This document shows, one piece after another, positions 12,901-27,900 of a stretch of DNA of 64,000 nt. A program made the translations under genes and the position numbers. Position 1 is the first letter of the stretch. Every line of letters starts with the position of its first letter. Origin of the DNA: Holothuria scabra (lineage: Eukaryota; Echinodermata; Holothuroidea; Aspidochirotida; Holothuriidae); NCBI GenBank assembly GCA_037179385.1, contig CM074195.1:30522222-30586221 (forward strand), read 5' to 3'. The notes beneath the pieces are model-generated. The model was not told where the DNA came from. It worked only from the letters and a program-made list of their open reading frames with translations, and searched no databases.

Positions 12901-15900
12901 TGCTGCCCAGATGGAGAAACAGAAGCTATGGGAGACAACATGGAAGGCTGTGAAGAAAGTAAGAAAGAAATATTTTCTGTTTTCTCGTTTGTTCTTAGAG
13001 AGAATTCTTTCATTCATTTTGCCTGAACGAACCGTCATAAAACTTTTGCTGATATCATTGATTTTAGCTTGATCCTAAGAATCAAAGTAATTTCAAACCC
13101 CCTTATTAAAGTGCCTTTCCATCCACCAGCCAAAGAGCTATCGTGGAACATTGTCTTAAAACCCCGGCCAAATCATAAAGCCTAACTTTTCTTTCGCATG
13201 AGTCACACATATGAATAGGACTTTTCCTAAAAAATGTGCTGTTCAACGGCTGTCAAGTGACGTCAGATGGTGGCACCACCTACGCTTATTTTACTTTTAG
13301 GAGAGTCACCTAACGAAATTAAGCAAACCACCACAAGAGTGGTGGATTTGATTGGTTACATGAGGTTTTATTGCTCAGTTTGTAACCAGTTTGTTTAAGT
13401 CAGACTGGCCACAGCCTTTTCTTCAATTGTAGCTCACTGGCTACAACTGCTTTTGCTGAGTACAAAGCACAGTGGCAGTAGGTTCCAATTTCGAAGTCTT
13501 CAGTACAACCTGGAGAGGAGTGGATTCCCAGACCTATTGACTGCAAGTTGGGTGCTCAGGAGTGGTAAAGGCATTTCACTTATGGATTTATTGAATAATA
13601 ACTTCATGTTGTGTGACTTTAACCCAGTTAAACACTTAAGATCGAATTTGGCTTCTTTTTGAAGGCCAGTTCAGGTGGGGAAATTACTGATTTTTCTTGG
13701 ACAAAAAAACCCATCTTTTTTTACCCAGCCTGGAATTGAGCCCCAATCCTCCCAGTTGTTAGGCTTTATTACCCCAAATGCCATCCATCCACTTAATCAC
13801 AACACCAGCTAAATATTTATGTTTAGATGGTGTTGAATGAATGCTTGGAGTCATGTATTATGCAAGATTTGCAAGATTAACTGCACTGGCATTCTTTATA
13901 AACACTATTTGGGAATGTGTTAAATTTGATGCTTTTAGTCTGTGAAAGTTGTAGTTTTAATGAGACTAGCAAAGGTTTTGGAAGTTCCAAATTATCAAAT
14001 TGTGTACCTGTGCCTATACATGCTGCTAGAATTGAATAGGACATTTTAGCCAATGTTACCTGAGAAAAAAGTGTTTTCTCGGGGGAAGCCCTTCTCTGTA
14101 ATTGCAACAGTCAACCCCTTCTAAACCAGTGTTGTTGCTCTATTGAGCAAATGGTCTTTAAAGGAGCAAATGCCTTTAACTTTATTAATCTCAAGATACC
14201 TGGACAGGAAGTTCTCTGATATATTCTGGATTAGTAGTTGTCAGCTTGAGATGGCTAAAACTTGTTGTTTGCTTCTAGCATTGTGGATAGTTCTCATGTG
14301 AAATCATAGCCGCTTTTCAAGTAGCGTATTTCAGGCATCTTTAGGGGCTTTTCCTGTATGTGCAGGCCTTATAAGATTGCCCTCATAATGCAAGTTTGGT
14401 TGATTCCATTTCACAAGTACATTGGAGAAATACTTTCTTGAATAAAAAAGAATTTCAGGATTCCAAAAATATTGTGTATCAAAAAGTAAAATTAGAGTTA
14501 TTCTGCATGAATAGGATTACAGAATCTGCTTAGAGAAACATGAGTAACTGTTTTCCCTGTTGTAGTTCACTTTTTATTTGCCAAGTTTTGCATAATCTGT
14601 CTTTTATTCTGAATCTTCATCTTTTCTTACTGACTTAGTGACTACACCATCTGGTATGGATACCACCCAGGCACCTGACAATATCACTATGACTCTGATG
14701 GGATGTGCCAGTTCTCCTTGCTTGAGGGGTGGAACTTGCATGGAAGTGGATAAAGAACCTGGTTTCACCTGTCATTGTCCTCTTGGTACTGGTGGACCTG
14801 TTTGTACAGATAGTAAGTAATCCCATCGTAGGAAAGTGGAATGTTCACATAGAGAAAGCTACAAATTATGGCTTTAAAAGTCAAAACTGAATGTTTGAAG
14901 TTAGAATAAGTGAAATGTTTGCAAATCAGCAACTTGGGAAATGGTAACAGGCAATGCATCTTGGGATAGGTCAAAGTTTAAATGGTACCCCCTCCTTCTC
15001 TGCAACTGTTTGGTTGTGCATGCCTGAATTTCCACAGTTATTACCAATTTTGAAAATGTAGTGCACCCTGTGCAGGAATAAAACACTTTGCAAAGAGAAC
15101 TTTTTGTAATTATGTGCACTTAAGCCAAACAGTTGTCATAGTACATGTGACCTTTTGACCTAGCCCCAAGTGACAAATTTCTGAACTTGTCTATTGTAAA
15201 GTGGACAATCTGACTCTGGACTATTCTTTTAAGTGGCTGACCGTTATGTTACACAAGTGGAGATTTTTTTGGTGCGGCCATTGAATCAGTGCCAGTGTGA
15301 GCCTCTGTAGTAGTTTTTATGTCTGTGATTATTTTGTGAGTTGTCAAACTAAGTGTATAAAAGTTAGCAGAACTGGGTAATTTTTATCTTCCTTGGAGAA
15401 GAAGACTTTCTGTTAGTCTCTGATAATAGGAACATAGATACCTCAACAGGTAAATTGGTTATATCAGGGAAATTGGTAAAAAATTCCACTTCATGAAATG
15501 ATCAGAGTAACTGCTTTGCAGATGAGGAATTCTGGCATGTTTGTAAACATTCTGTTAACGGGCAAATCCTCTCACCCCAAACTATACTTCTTGTAGGGGG
15601 GTAACAGAAACTCTCAATTGGCTCAGCTTTTTCATTGACTGCTAATTCAAACAATGCAGAGTACCAAAGCTTAAATTACATGGCATGAACTGTACTGGGT
15701 GTGTTTTGATGATGAACATTGAGCTTTTCTATTCTCACCCTGAAGCAATAATTGGAGATTTTGTGTGGATGATAGTGAGTTACAGACAATTAGGGAGAAG
15801 GTGGGGCAGTTGGGGGGGGGGGGCTAAGTTAGAAGGTAAGAAGAATTAGGTACTGTTTGGGGTGAGAGAATTGGGTAAATTAAAAAAAACAAGGCACAAA

Positions 15901-18900
15901 TTACATGACAAACAAACTAAACAAACTAAACAAATTCGACAATCAAAGCTGTAGACTTTGTTTGATTAAATAAAACAAGGTCATTATGGAAATATGTGTG
16001 TTTTTGTTCTTCAACATTGAGACTGACCTGTGACTTTTTGTCCCCTGAATACAGGTATCCAGTTCAGCACTCCATCATTCTCAGGGGATTCCTACCTTGT
16101 TTATGATGAAATAGAAGGTTTCCTGTCAGTTACAATTATGTTGGAATTTCAAACAGACAGCTCCAATGGCCTGCTCTTTTATAGCAGTGAGAAAAATGAT
16201 GGCAGTGGAGATTTTATCTCGTTAGCCCTGGTTGACAACCACGTGGAGCTTCGGTAAGTGCTCTTTATTGTCATTGTCTCTTGCCTACCTGTGTTTACTG
16301 TTGTAATCCCTACTCACACACAACTAACCTTGATAAACTAAAAGCTTGGAGTTGCCACAGTCTCTTTTGTAAGCAGAGGAGGAGGAAGGTCAAGATGCAA
16401 TGGCCCCAAAGACTCTCTACATACATGCACATAGCATATGCATGATTCTTGCTACTGTACATGTGAGTATAGGTGTAGCAAGCTTTGGCTGTCTGCTATG
16501 CTTTGGTATTGTGTGTGATTGTTTGGACTTGCTCAAGTAGTTCAAATGGACAGATTTTGCAAGAAATGTAAAATATTTTCCAAACAATGCAAGGTAAGGT
16601 CAAAATCACTGCACGTTTTGCAGGAATATGATATTGTTCCCCATTCAAGTTTAAGTTTGTTTCAAGTATTTCAGAGTCATTGTCAATCATGCAAATTATA
16701 ACTACATGGTGGCCATCTCAGTGCATCTTTTTTTGCCCCAGGCCGTGGTGACAATCTACTGATAGGATGTACACACTACATACTCTGTTCATATTTATAC
16801 CAAAAATTTGTGAAAGGCACTCCGCTCTTTACTGTGCTATAAGTTTACCAGGGTTAGTTGCAGGTTAGGTAAGACTACACATGAAGAAGTAAGTGGTCTT
16901 TAGCCCTAAAAAGATTGTTGTTGCATTTCCTCTTGATATTATTTGTCGTCATGCCCTAGCTGTCAGTTCCTTTAAGAGGATTAACTACTGGCTTGCCTGG
17001 ATCAAGAATGAATCATTATGTGAGTATCCAACATAGCAGATTCATCATGGCAGTAGTTCAGCTGAGTGGAAACAGTATGCCTGGTTTTCAAGTTATGTGT
17101 TTAGGGTACAGTAGATGAAGGCAGATGGAGCAAAATGTGAAACAGGAAGTCAGTGCAGAATTTGTTGGAACTATTAAATGCTAACGATATGTACCTCACT
17201 AAGGCCATAGCACATCGGAAGAGCGCCCTCTCGAGGATCACCTTATACACTACTTCACCTGGCGTTTAATGGCTGGTTGATGGATCAGCCATTTGCAATG
17301 ATAGATTGTGTCCATGAGATAACAAATTAAAGAAAACATTAATTTGTAATCTCCTCTCAGATTTGACGTTGGCAGCGGTATTGTGACTGTCAGGAGTAAT
17401 GTGGAGATTGAAATGTTCAAGTGGTACAGAGTTGATGCTTCCAGAAAAAAGAGGAAAGGACAAATTAGCGTTGAGGGAGAACCCAAAGTGACGAATTCAG
17501 CACCCACTACGGGATCAAGTGGTCTTAACCTTAAAACTTCAACTTATATTGGTGGCGTAGCTGAAGCCCAAGACAGGTTTGAAGCGAATGAGACACATTT
17601 CTTTATAAAGCATTTTTAACATAACAATACATACATCTGTTGAGATAATGTCAAACTAGTTTGTAAGAAAAAAAATCCATCAAAACTTTATTAGTCTTCT
17701 ACCTTTTTGCTGCAACTCTGTAGTGAATTTAGGGCATTAAATTTGGATGTGGTCACCTAATTTTGTTTCATTTTACCCAAACTGAAGGTTTGCACTACTT
17801 CTTCAACTGGCATTCTCTATGGAAGAGTGTTTAGTTTTGATGGTAGGAGTGTATTTAGAAATTGTGTGATAGTGACAGTGTTTGAACTTATCCAACTTGT
17901 GGTTGTTGCAAAGTATATTTCAATTGCCAAATGGCAGTTCAACATATTAAAGCCTTTTTATTTTAACTCCCACTCTTCCACACTGGTGCAATGGGAGGCT
18001 TATGGTTTCTATAAGGTTATTGTTCCATTTTTGAATGCTTTCTTCTGCAGTGTATACTCCCGAACTGGTGCAATGGCAGGCTTTATGGGTTGTATAAGGT
18101 TTGTGGAAATAAACAATGAACCTTATGACCTCAAGTTCCCTCAAGACATTGGAGGTGTGACTCATGGAGCCAATATTGGTGATTGTGGACAAGATCCATG
18201 TGTCAACCACAAATGTCGCAACAATGCCACCTGTGTACCTGAAAATTCGCTGAAGTATACTTGCGACTGTGTTGGTGGATTTATGGGTAAGTGAGAAAAT
18301 GACAAAAACTACCGCCATGTTAAATTATTCCTCCCCTTATCACTTCCTAATTACTTCATTTGACTAAAATTTTGGATTCAGCTTTATTTTGTTTGAAACC
18401 TTACCTAACCTTAACTTTCTTAGGTCAACATTTCTTGGTTTAACTTGTTTCTGACATTTTTGTCTAAATGTACTAATCCATTTAGGCATACAGGACTGAA
18501 ATATCTTTTAAAAATTTGCAAATTGTCCTGCCCAAATTACATATTAGGGCAGTTGGATTAATTGGGTAGATGAAAGTTTTAAGTAGGTTTTACATTGTGT
18601 GAAATAGACTAACTCAAATTGCCTGCCACTGAACAATAAAAAAATTGACTTTTGGGCAGATAATCTGGATTTATTTAGACATTTACACCTGTAGTTCATG
18701 GTTGTTGCTACAATGCTGGCCAGCCACCTCCAGCAATCGATATTACCGCCCAACACTCTAGGCAAACACCCGTCTCCCTGCCCACCACAAATCTGCCTAC
18801 CAAGACATAAAACTAGCCCAAAATTTACTCCCTAAAGTAAAATAAGGAAAAAATGAAAAATTAATGGCTGAAAAATGGGGTAAACGGCATGGAGTAGGGT

Positions 18901-21900
18901 GAGGCACTTTTGGCAGATCAGACAATTACCCAGGATTCAAATTTGGCTAGCTACAACCCTGCTGTAGTTTATAACAACTCCAAAGCTAAAATACTTTTTA
19001 AGGAATAAAAGGAATTATCTTATTAACTTCTCAAGGTCCTCAGTGTGGTGATGTTGTGGAAGACCAATGTGAGGGTAATATGTGTCATTCTGGCTCTACC
19101 TGTGTTCCTGAACCAGAGGGATCATACCGTTGTGACTGTCCACCTGGTGTAGTTGGAGACAGATGCGAATTGCGTAAGTTTTCATTTATGTAAGACCTTA
19201 TGCTGAATTACATTATACACTACTTACGTTTCAACTATGTAAGACCTGATATGTAAGACATTATAGGCTGTGTAAGTTCTCATCTGTATAAGACTGTACA
19301 TGCAACATTGAAGACTACAAAAGTCACTTTTAAGGAGAGACAAGATAACTTTTACTTTTTTGTTTTACTGAGAATTGCCTCTGCATATTGGATGAAATGA
19401 TTAGAGTGACTTTTAACCCTTTACTGTTGTGCTCTGATCGGGGCATATTTGCGCGCCTCGGGAGTGGGCGGAAAAGCGGACGTTGCCCGCCCCGCATCGG
19501 CTTCCGTAGGCCATTGACCCCGTGACCTTAAACTATTGTCTCTCTCCTTGTTGTGGCCGAATTTTCGGGTAGCTACTCGCAGTTTCGAGCTCCGTGTGAA
19601 ACACTAAAGATGGGTGACAGCCGAGCCCTCCGCATGGGTCCAAAAGGACCCAAACAACTGTAAAGGGTTAAACCTGACATGAGTTTTATTTTCTATTTCA
19701 AACATCAACAGCAATGGAGCATGAAGTCACAGAAAGCTACCCTGCTTTTGGAGGTCACTCTTTCTTAGAATTGCCAGGTATAAAGATGGGGGATCAACAC
19801 TCCATATTGGTTGAATTCTTGACAGAGGAAGAGAATGGCTTGATCTTTTACCAAGGCCAGAAAACAGATGGAAATGGAGACTTTGTCTCTGTCAACTTGG
19901 TGAATGGTTTCGTAGAATATCGCTATGATTTGGGGTCTGGTCCTGCAGAGCTCAGGTACAGTTAAAAGGACATCTAAGACCCCATTTGTATTGCATAAAA
20001 CTGCTTTTGAACTTTTTTTTAAAAATCAGTTGTTCTAAAAAACTGCCATTCTTACTGTTTTCAAGAGTTTTGGTAAATGGCTTTAACATTTGGGATAGAA
20101 TTCAGAAAAAAGTGACCCCTCTAGCCACTTTAATGTCATGATTTTGCATTTTTCATCAACTCTTGTAAGGATCATGAGCAAAAAGTTTCAGCAGGTAGGG
20201 GTACAATGTGTGCTGAAATAAAGCAATTGCCGTTGTGGGAAGCTCCACTTCAAGTAAGGACAGAATGCAAAAATCCGATGAAAAGGTTAAAATATCTTTC
20301 ATTCTCATCACCCACCATGTTTCATATTAAATAAACAAATCATGACATTAGCAAAGCTAGCTTGGTCACAATGTTCCGTTCAAGCATGGCCATGTAATTA
20401 GTGAGCATTTCGTAAAAATGTGTGAATTTCCTTTAATCATCCTTAGTTTGTAAACTGGTAAACAGAGTAATTGCAGACATTTTCACAGTCTAAGACACAG
20501 TCAATTTGTCTGACACAATTACTTCAAAACCCACTGCAGGGCTCCACGAACCCTGTGACACCCAAATGGGCTTGGGAGCGATCACTTTCTTTAATATTTT
20601 AGTATAATTAGGACCCAATATCACATTGGGACCCATAATTTGGGAAACGGTGCCCTTAAATTTGGGTCATGTTGTAATGAAACACTTTCCATATTCAAGG
20701 TCAGACATGGCATCATGCCCAAGTAGCCAGGTCAAGCTGTCGTTCAAGAAGCACATCAGTTTGATATTTTAAAAATAACTAAAGTTTCCAAAACTTGTGA
20801 AGTTTCCTTCACATGCCACAACAAATAATTACACTCACAAAATCCACATGTCCTACAAATAATTGTTTCATGAGTGAGAAATTAAATATTCAATTCTGTT
20901 TTCAAAAAGTTGTGAACTGAACAGACACTCTTTAATGTTGAACACACAACTATTTCATGCTGGGGTAAAAACAAATTAGTTAAAAAATTATTACCTTTTG
21001 CACAAATATATAATGTGAAACTTAAGACTAATCATGCTATCACTAAGCATCGTCATGTTTTAGCTTCCTTCAACACCATCCTTAAAGGGAAATAACATTT
21101 TTCCTTAAAGGAAAATAATCATTTATAACCGTATTGTAAAATTTCTTGATAAACATAATATTCTTTTCAAACATCAGTATGGATTCTGCTCTGCAACTTC
21201 CACAGAAATGGCACTTTCTGAAGCAGTTGAAAAACTAAGAAATTCAATGAGTAAAAAACTAACAACAGCCGGCATTTTCCCTGACTTGTCCAAAGCATTG
21301 ACACTATCGTCCACAATATCCTCTGTCATAAGCTAAATTATTGCGGTATCCGTGGGATTTTTTTTGTCCTGGTTTTTAAAGTTATTTAATGAACAGACAG
21401 CAATTTGTGATACTAAATGGTTACGGCTCTAACATACGAACTATTACCTGCTGTGTCCCACAAGGTTCCATCCTTGGTCCACTCCTTTTTATCATTTATG
21501 TTAACGACATGGGTAGTTTCTCATCCAATGCTTCTGTCGTGCTATTTGCTGATGACACAAATATTTTCTTTAGTGATAATGATGTGAACAACCTTCAATG
21601 TATTATTACCAATGAACTCATTGTGTACACTAACTGGTTTGCGGCTAATAAGCTGTCACTTAATATAGATAAAACCTCATTACATAATTTTCAATGAAAA
21701 GAGTAATATAAGTAACTTTAGTATTAAAATCAATGGTTCTTATTTGAAGAGAGTTGACTATGTAAAGTTCCTAGGGGTTTACATCGATTCCAAGCTTTCA
21801 TGGAATGAGCATATCAATCATGTTTCAAACCAAGTAGCAAAGGGGGTAGGGGTCCTATCACAGTTAAAACACATTTTACCATAGCATGTTCTAAGGTCTT

Positions 21901-24900
21901 TGTATCAAATGTAAATTATACCACATCTGTCATATTGTTGCATAATCTGGTCAGGCACTAGTCATCAGTATTTAAATAAATTGATAGTTCTTCAAAAGAG
22001 AGCTATAAGACATATTACTCTTTCAGGTTACCATGATCATACCAATTTTTTGTTCAAGTCTCTTAATTTACTCAAATTCACGGACCTCATTAGACTGAAT
22101 ATAGCCAAGTTTGTGTATTGCTCTCAATGGAATCAATTGCCACTTTCTCTAAAAGATTTTTTCATCCCTAATTCTGCAATTCATGAACACTGTACTAGAC
22201 GATCCGATTACTTGCATATCCCCAGCTGTAGATCAACCTTTTTAATGAAAGGATTACACTACGGTGCAGCCACCTTGTGGAATTCTATTCCAGTTACATT
22301 GAAGCGCAAACCGTCTCTTTTTAGTTTTAAGAGGAACCTTAAAAATTATTTCATCGGAATGTATTAAAAAAAAAAAAAATCCTTCTATTTTTTTTACCAT
22401 TTAGGTAGTATTGGACTTGGCTCCTATGTAGGGTCTTGAGGTATGGTTTGGTGTTAGTAGGTGGTTGGGGGGGGGGGATGTAGGTGGGGTGGGAGAGGGT
22501 GTGTGGTATTGGACTATGGGTGGTTGTTCTAGGTATTAGATTGTTGTGCCGTCTGCACTTAGTGTTACCAACATTGGTTCCCTTATTCGGCACTCTTTTG
22601 TTTGCGACTAAGTATCTCAAGTTGTTTTGTTTTTGCACTTTACACTTTTTCTTTCAAGGGAGTGTTCTGCCTTTATTGTTAAGCCCCCAAGCGTTTTGTA
22701 GCTCACTTCCTTTCGCTACTCTGTCTATTCTATATTGTTACTATGTAACTGTAATGTTATGTAATATTGTACATTGTAGTGAAAAAACGAATAAATGAAA
22801 TGAAATATTGTGTTTAAAATGCTCCAACCGAGGGTACAAAGACAATGGCTTAGACACTATCCAATAATTCAGTTTGAATCATAAACCCCAGCAATAGCTA
22901 TATCTCTTCAAAGTACCATGTGCAAGAAGGGCCTTGGAAGTTGCATCATTTGAAATGTTGAAAGTCTGGGTGAACAAATTATTCTTGACCAACAAACAAT
23001 TTCTATCTGTGGGAAACTTTAATATTTCTGCCTTGGTTTTGGTAGTCTCCCACCCTGTGTCAATAAACGTTGGTTTTTAAGGATGAATTTTTTTTGCGAG
23101 ACAAACTCAATATTTCCCTTTAAGATATCAATATCAACTCGGTGTGCCCCTTTAAGTGGCAACACCTTCAGCCTTGCTGTGTTACTGTACATACTGCAAC
23201 AGCACATAGTGCTAATGCACCATGTGTAACAACTAAGCATCTCCACATTTGGCAAAATAACGGATAAGCCAGAATTAAGTCTATTATTTTGCCATATTAG
23301 TAGTTGAGATAGTTTGGAAAAGGGGTGGTTGAGATACTTTATAAGCCAATAATAGTCAGAAAAGGGTTCGTTTATATTCCTACCACCTTAAAATATGAAA
23401 GAAAACGTTTTCATCTGTTTGTGAACAATAATGTTTGTGAGTCGTAGAATTTTCTGATGGTGTTTAGCCAATAAGAAAGCAATATTCTTAATACCAGTGT
23501 CTAGGGAGGATAGAATATGTAATGGTTTCCAATCAACATGAATATTCTATTTTCCCTTCTCCAGGAGTTTGGAGAAAGTAAATCTAAATGAATGGTTGAC
23601 GATTGTTGCTGAAAGAGATGGCCGGGACGGATCTCTCGAGATTGTGGGGTATGAGCTGATTGAGGGAACTTCAAAGGTGTGTATTATTAAATTTATAACT
23701 GCACAAGCACAAGAGCTTGATTGTTGAATGAATTTTTGCCCATTAACTTAGTTTTGATCTCAAATCCTGTGTATCTTTCAGGTCAAATATATACTACAAG
23801 ATATCTTGTTAATTCCCCTCCCTTATCCTATCCTCCCCAACACCAAAGAGCCTCTTGTCTGGTTTGTGTTCTATTTCCTAGGGAAATGTCCCCTTTGAAT
23901 AATCCAAATGCCATTGTAAAAGGTTGTGCATTGTTGACCTTGACCTTGTATTACATACCCCCACCCCAGTATCATCTCCACACCTCCATCATTTATCTCA
24001 GACCATATTGTAAAACTGAGCAATTTACTCCTTAAATGAAATGATCAGAGTATGTTATCTAATCCAGCCTCCAATATCATTTTTCACTGTTTTATCAGCC
24101 ATATGTATATTTATTGCACCCAGAGCTATGCAACTGTTTAAGCAATTTCCCCCACCCCTTCCTTTCTTTTAAATTCAGAAGTGAATATTGCTGACTGTCA
24201 TTCCCTTCAACCCCACTCAAAATGTTATTTTCTTGATAATTTGTACATTCGTTGTCCAATCAAATCATTTCTTCCAAAATCTCCTTTCATTCGCAAATTT
24301 TAACTTTTTATTTTTTTAATAGATTCATGAAACAGTAGTTTTAGCTCTTCAATTCATCAGAAAGATATATTTCATCTTCATCACTCAAGTTTTCTATATT
24401 TATAATTTCATTTCACCAATGTTCATGCAAATCACCACAATTTCTGTGGAGGAAGGGAGCTTTGACTTCTCTCTCTCTAAAAAAAAAAAAAAAAAAAAAA
24501 ATGCATTGTGAGTCAGATGCGAATTCTGTTGTCAATGTATTAAGCTTTTTTCAATCTTAATATTTTAAGCAATACCTGGCAATGTGTAAATGAATTAATA
24601 TTTTCTCTCATCTTTATCAATATTCATTTATCACAATATGTGCAATCAGGTGTTTTGTCATGTGAGTGTTCCCTATCAGGGTGGTACTCCTAATGATTTC
24701 AGTGTAAGATCAAAAAATTTTACCTGGAAAATGGCTCTGGAAAAAACAATAAGCAAGAAATGAAACTTAAAGGCTTCTGAATAGCTTGATGAATATTCAA
24801 AATATAGCTGCACATGTCTTTCTGCTACAACAGTAGGGGGCAGAAAAGCTTTACGAAAAAAGTTACATTGGTATGTGGGATTGCATATAATGATCTGTCT

Positions 24901-27900
24901 CAGGAAAGCAAGAAATGGTATCTTAACTTCTTTCATAAAATGCAACCGTTGCTTGGTGTTTCTTTTATTGTAAATGAAATGGAGACCTTCCACATGAACT
25001 TAACTAATCAGAACATGAAATGATCAGCTGGGACCTGAGATCAATATGTTGTGTCAATAGATAGTGCTCCTTGCAAAAAATTTGAGAATTGGGACAAGTT
25101 TTGCAATATTTGCTGTGACCTTTACATTTCAGATGTTGGAAACCCCACTCTAACATTTTCAAACTTTATTCTTTGCACAACCACATCAAGACCTTATGTA
25201 GCAATCAGTGTAGGGAAATAAACCTATCACAATGAATATGTATGATCAACCATTGTACATTATAAATATTTATATTCTTATCATGTTTAATTCATCTAAT
25301 CATATTTCAGTGTTATCATCTTTGAAAGTTTTCATTATTTTTCATGTGAAACCTTTTGTTTTGCCCGAGGATTTGATTGGGGAGGGTGGGATGTGTTTCA
25401 AGAAGAAGAGAGAAGCGGGGAGGGTATAAATTTCACAGACAAATTGATGTTGTAATCTCTATCACCTTCCATTTGAACAACTTTTTTTACTCCTAAAATG
25501 TCATTTTTTAGGGCTCATTTTAATTTCATGTGAAAGATTTACATTGGGAGGGAAGTGTGATTAGAAGATGTTCTGTGTACAAAGTCTAAAGCCGTATGAT
25601 TTAGTTCAGAATGGCCTTTTGTCTGGATCCCCAAAATAGCCTATTGTTAAAATTGTGATAGTTACTGGAAAGTTTGGCCATTGGGCAGAATTTGGGTTTG
25701 GGGTTGGGACTTGCCCAAGGGCATTGCTTCTAAATGCCTGGTTATTGGTGAGGGCAGCAGAGACTGAATATAATGCACGCTGGGCACAAACATCTGTTTG
25801 CGAGATAAAACCTATGGCCTTGTGCACTGTACCTCCAAACCATGCATGTCACTTTGAAAAAATTACCTCTTATTCCCGTTTGAATCTTTTAGGTGTTCAC
25901 CTTTCCCAGAATTCAATGTACTCTGTTATCCACAGAACCCCACTTCTGCCACCATATACAGTTCTTGTCATTAGTCATAGTAATATTCATTTTGTATTAT
26001 CATACCTTTGCATTTCACCCCCTTTCATCACTTTTCACATCATGCCTTTCATATCAACCAGGACATGTACTTAAATGAAACAGAAATTGAACTTGAAGAG
26101 GAGGTAAAAACAGTGGTCTATGCTCATTTGCTTATTCAAATTTTTATGCTAATGCTTGATAAAGAAACAAACTAAACTGATGGCACTGTGTTCCAGTTTG
26201 TGTTCTATTGTTTGTTGAATATGCATTGTTGAGGATCTTTACCATTTCATAATTTCATAAATATCTATGGCATCTTTGCTAACAGCTGCATGATGCATAA
26301 AAGCTGCTGTATATATCCACATATTTACATTTTTCTCATTTTCCTTGAGATGCCAGGTCACCTGTTCTTTTAAATTCCTGCTTGTGTGTTCATTCATGAT
26401 TCTGCTCTGCAGAAGCCTATTTTATGTGTACTTTGTCATCTGTGGCGCTGACAGCATTTTACAATTGCATTGCATTGTGTGCTTTTTGCAAAACTTTTTT
26501 CCAGATCTGTAACCTATATTCAAGCTACTGCAAAATGCATTATTATCTTCAATTGAATTTCATCACATGTCATGCACAAATCCAAACAGCAGAGTGATGG
26601 TCTGATTTTGTGGGCTATAGCTAGGGGTCATCAGCTTTAAGGTTCCAAGCTTTTGCTTTCCTATATAATGGATGGTTGCACACTGAAATATCACTCTTAA
26701 TTTTCAATGTATGAGGATGAGTAATTGAACGTAGACAATAAAAGTAAAGAAACTTAAGGCTGATGAACCCCACTAATGGCAGACTTCAGTATCTGCTTGG
26801 ATTCATGTATATGCCAGATGGTCAAATTGCTTTTGTTTTGTCTACCCAATTGTCATAATGGTACAGTCTGCATTTTGAGACCAACTGTAAATTTTTATAT
26901 GACCCTTTAAGCCTGCTTACCTGTTCCATATTTTCCCTCATATCATTTCTCTTCCCAATGCATTTGGAAATCAGATGCCAATGGAAACCGATCTAGAGGT
27001 AATACCCATGCTGCTTTATATATCATAGTGTTCTTTTTGCTCTGTATGTCTTTACATAGCTCTGTCATTTAATGTGGTGCTTTTTGAATGATATGACTAA
27101 AATTTTTTCCTCTTAGCATGGTCCTGTTTTTTGTGCATGATATAAAAATTGTGTATTATCTTTAAGAATACTGTATTACTTCTTATTTGTCTGTAGACAC
27201 CATGTCAAAATAGTCAGGCTGCAGCGCCCTCAGTTTTGCTGTAGCAGCTGCAGCCATGTATGGTTACTATAGACCGTATGTATCCATATGATGTCATAGA
27301 GCAAAAAGTGCGCCCTCATTTGGGGGCAAAACAAACCAACGTGGACAACTGCAGAAAGCTGATTTTTCAGCCAGTCAAATACCACATGGTCTGCGACACG
27401 TGCAGGGCAAATTCTTATCCGTGCGACCACATGTTCCATTGTTATGCACCAAGGATGATGTCAGTGTGTCGTCAATTATGCACAAGGTCTATAAACTGAC
27501 ATTGAACTATTGAGATTTGTATTGGAACAAAGGATAGCTGTATCCCGCAAAGCTTTGCTGAGGCAGCTGCAGCTTAAAGATTTTGAGGTGGTGTCTAATA
27601 ATCCACCCTTATCCTCTCTTCTTGTAAATTGAGTGACTAACAGATTTCTTCCTTAGAAACTTAAAAAACTTAAAAAAACTTTTCTTTGTGGATTTCAGTT
27701 TTGAAAATGGTGCTTCAAAAATATGTCAAAATATACAGCAATAAGCAATTTTGGAATAGAGTGATGTACATTAACACCCTGTAATAGGTTGTATAAAGGC
27801 AAGCTGTTAAAGAAGTCCAGTTAATAAGAGTTCTAACTTTTTGAATATAAATCACATTTTCAATGAATTCTCCATGAATTACCAATTTTCTGCACTGTAA

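Noticed and set aside
17827..18294. 155-codon open frame taken as one exon
   Set aside because: Only 18051-18286 matches LamG1/EGF and has fitting splice sites; the upstream part is intron with a decayed duplicate.
21389..22367. Host gene with reverse transcriptase
   Set aside because: Frames are interrupted and carry LINE motifs and a LINE tail; it is a dead retrotransposon in an agrin intron.
25655..26074. 139-codon open frame
   Set aside because: Overlaps the 42-nt candidate microexon in another frame; no domain or splice support.
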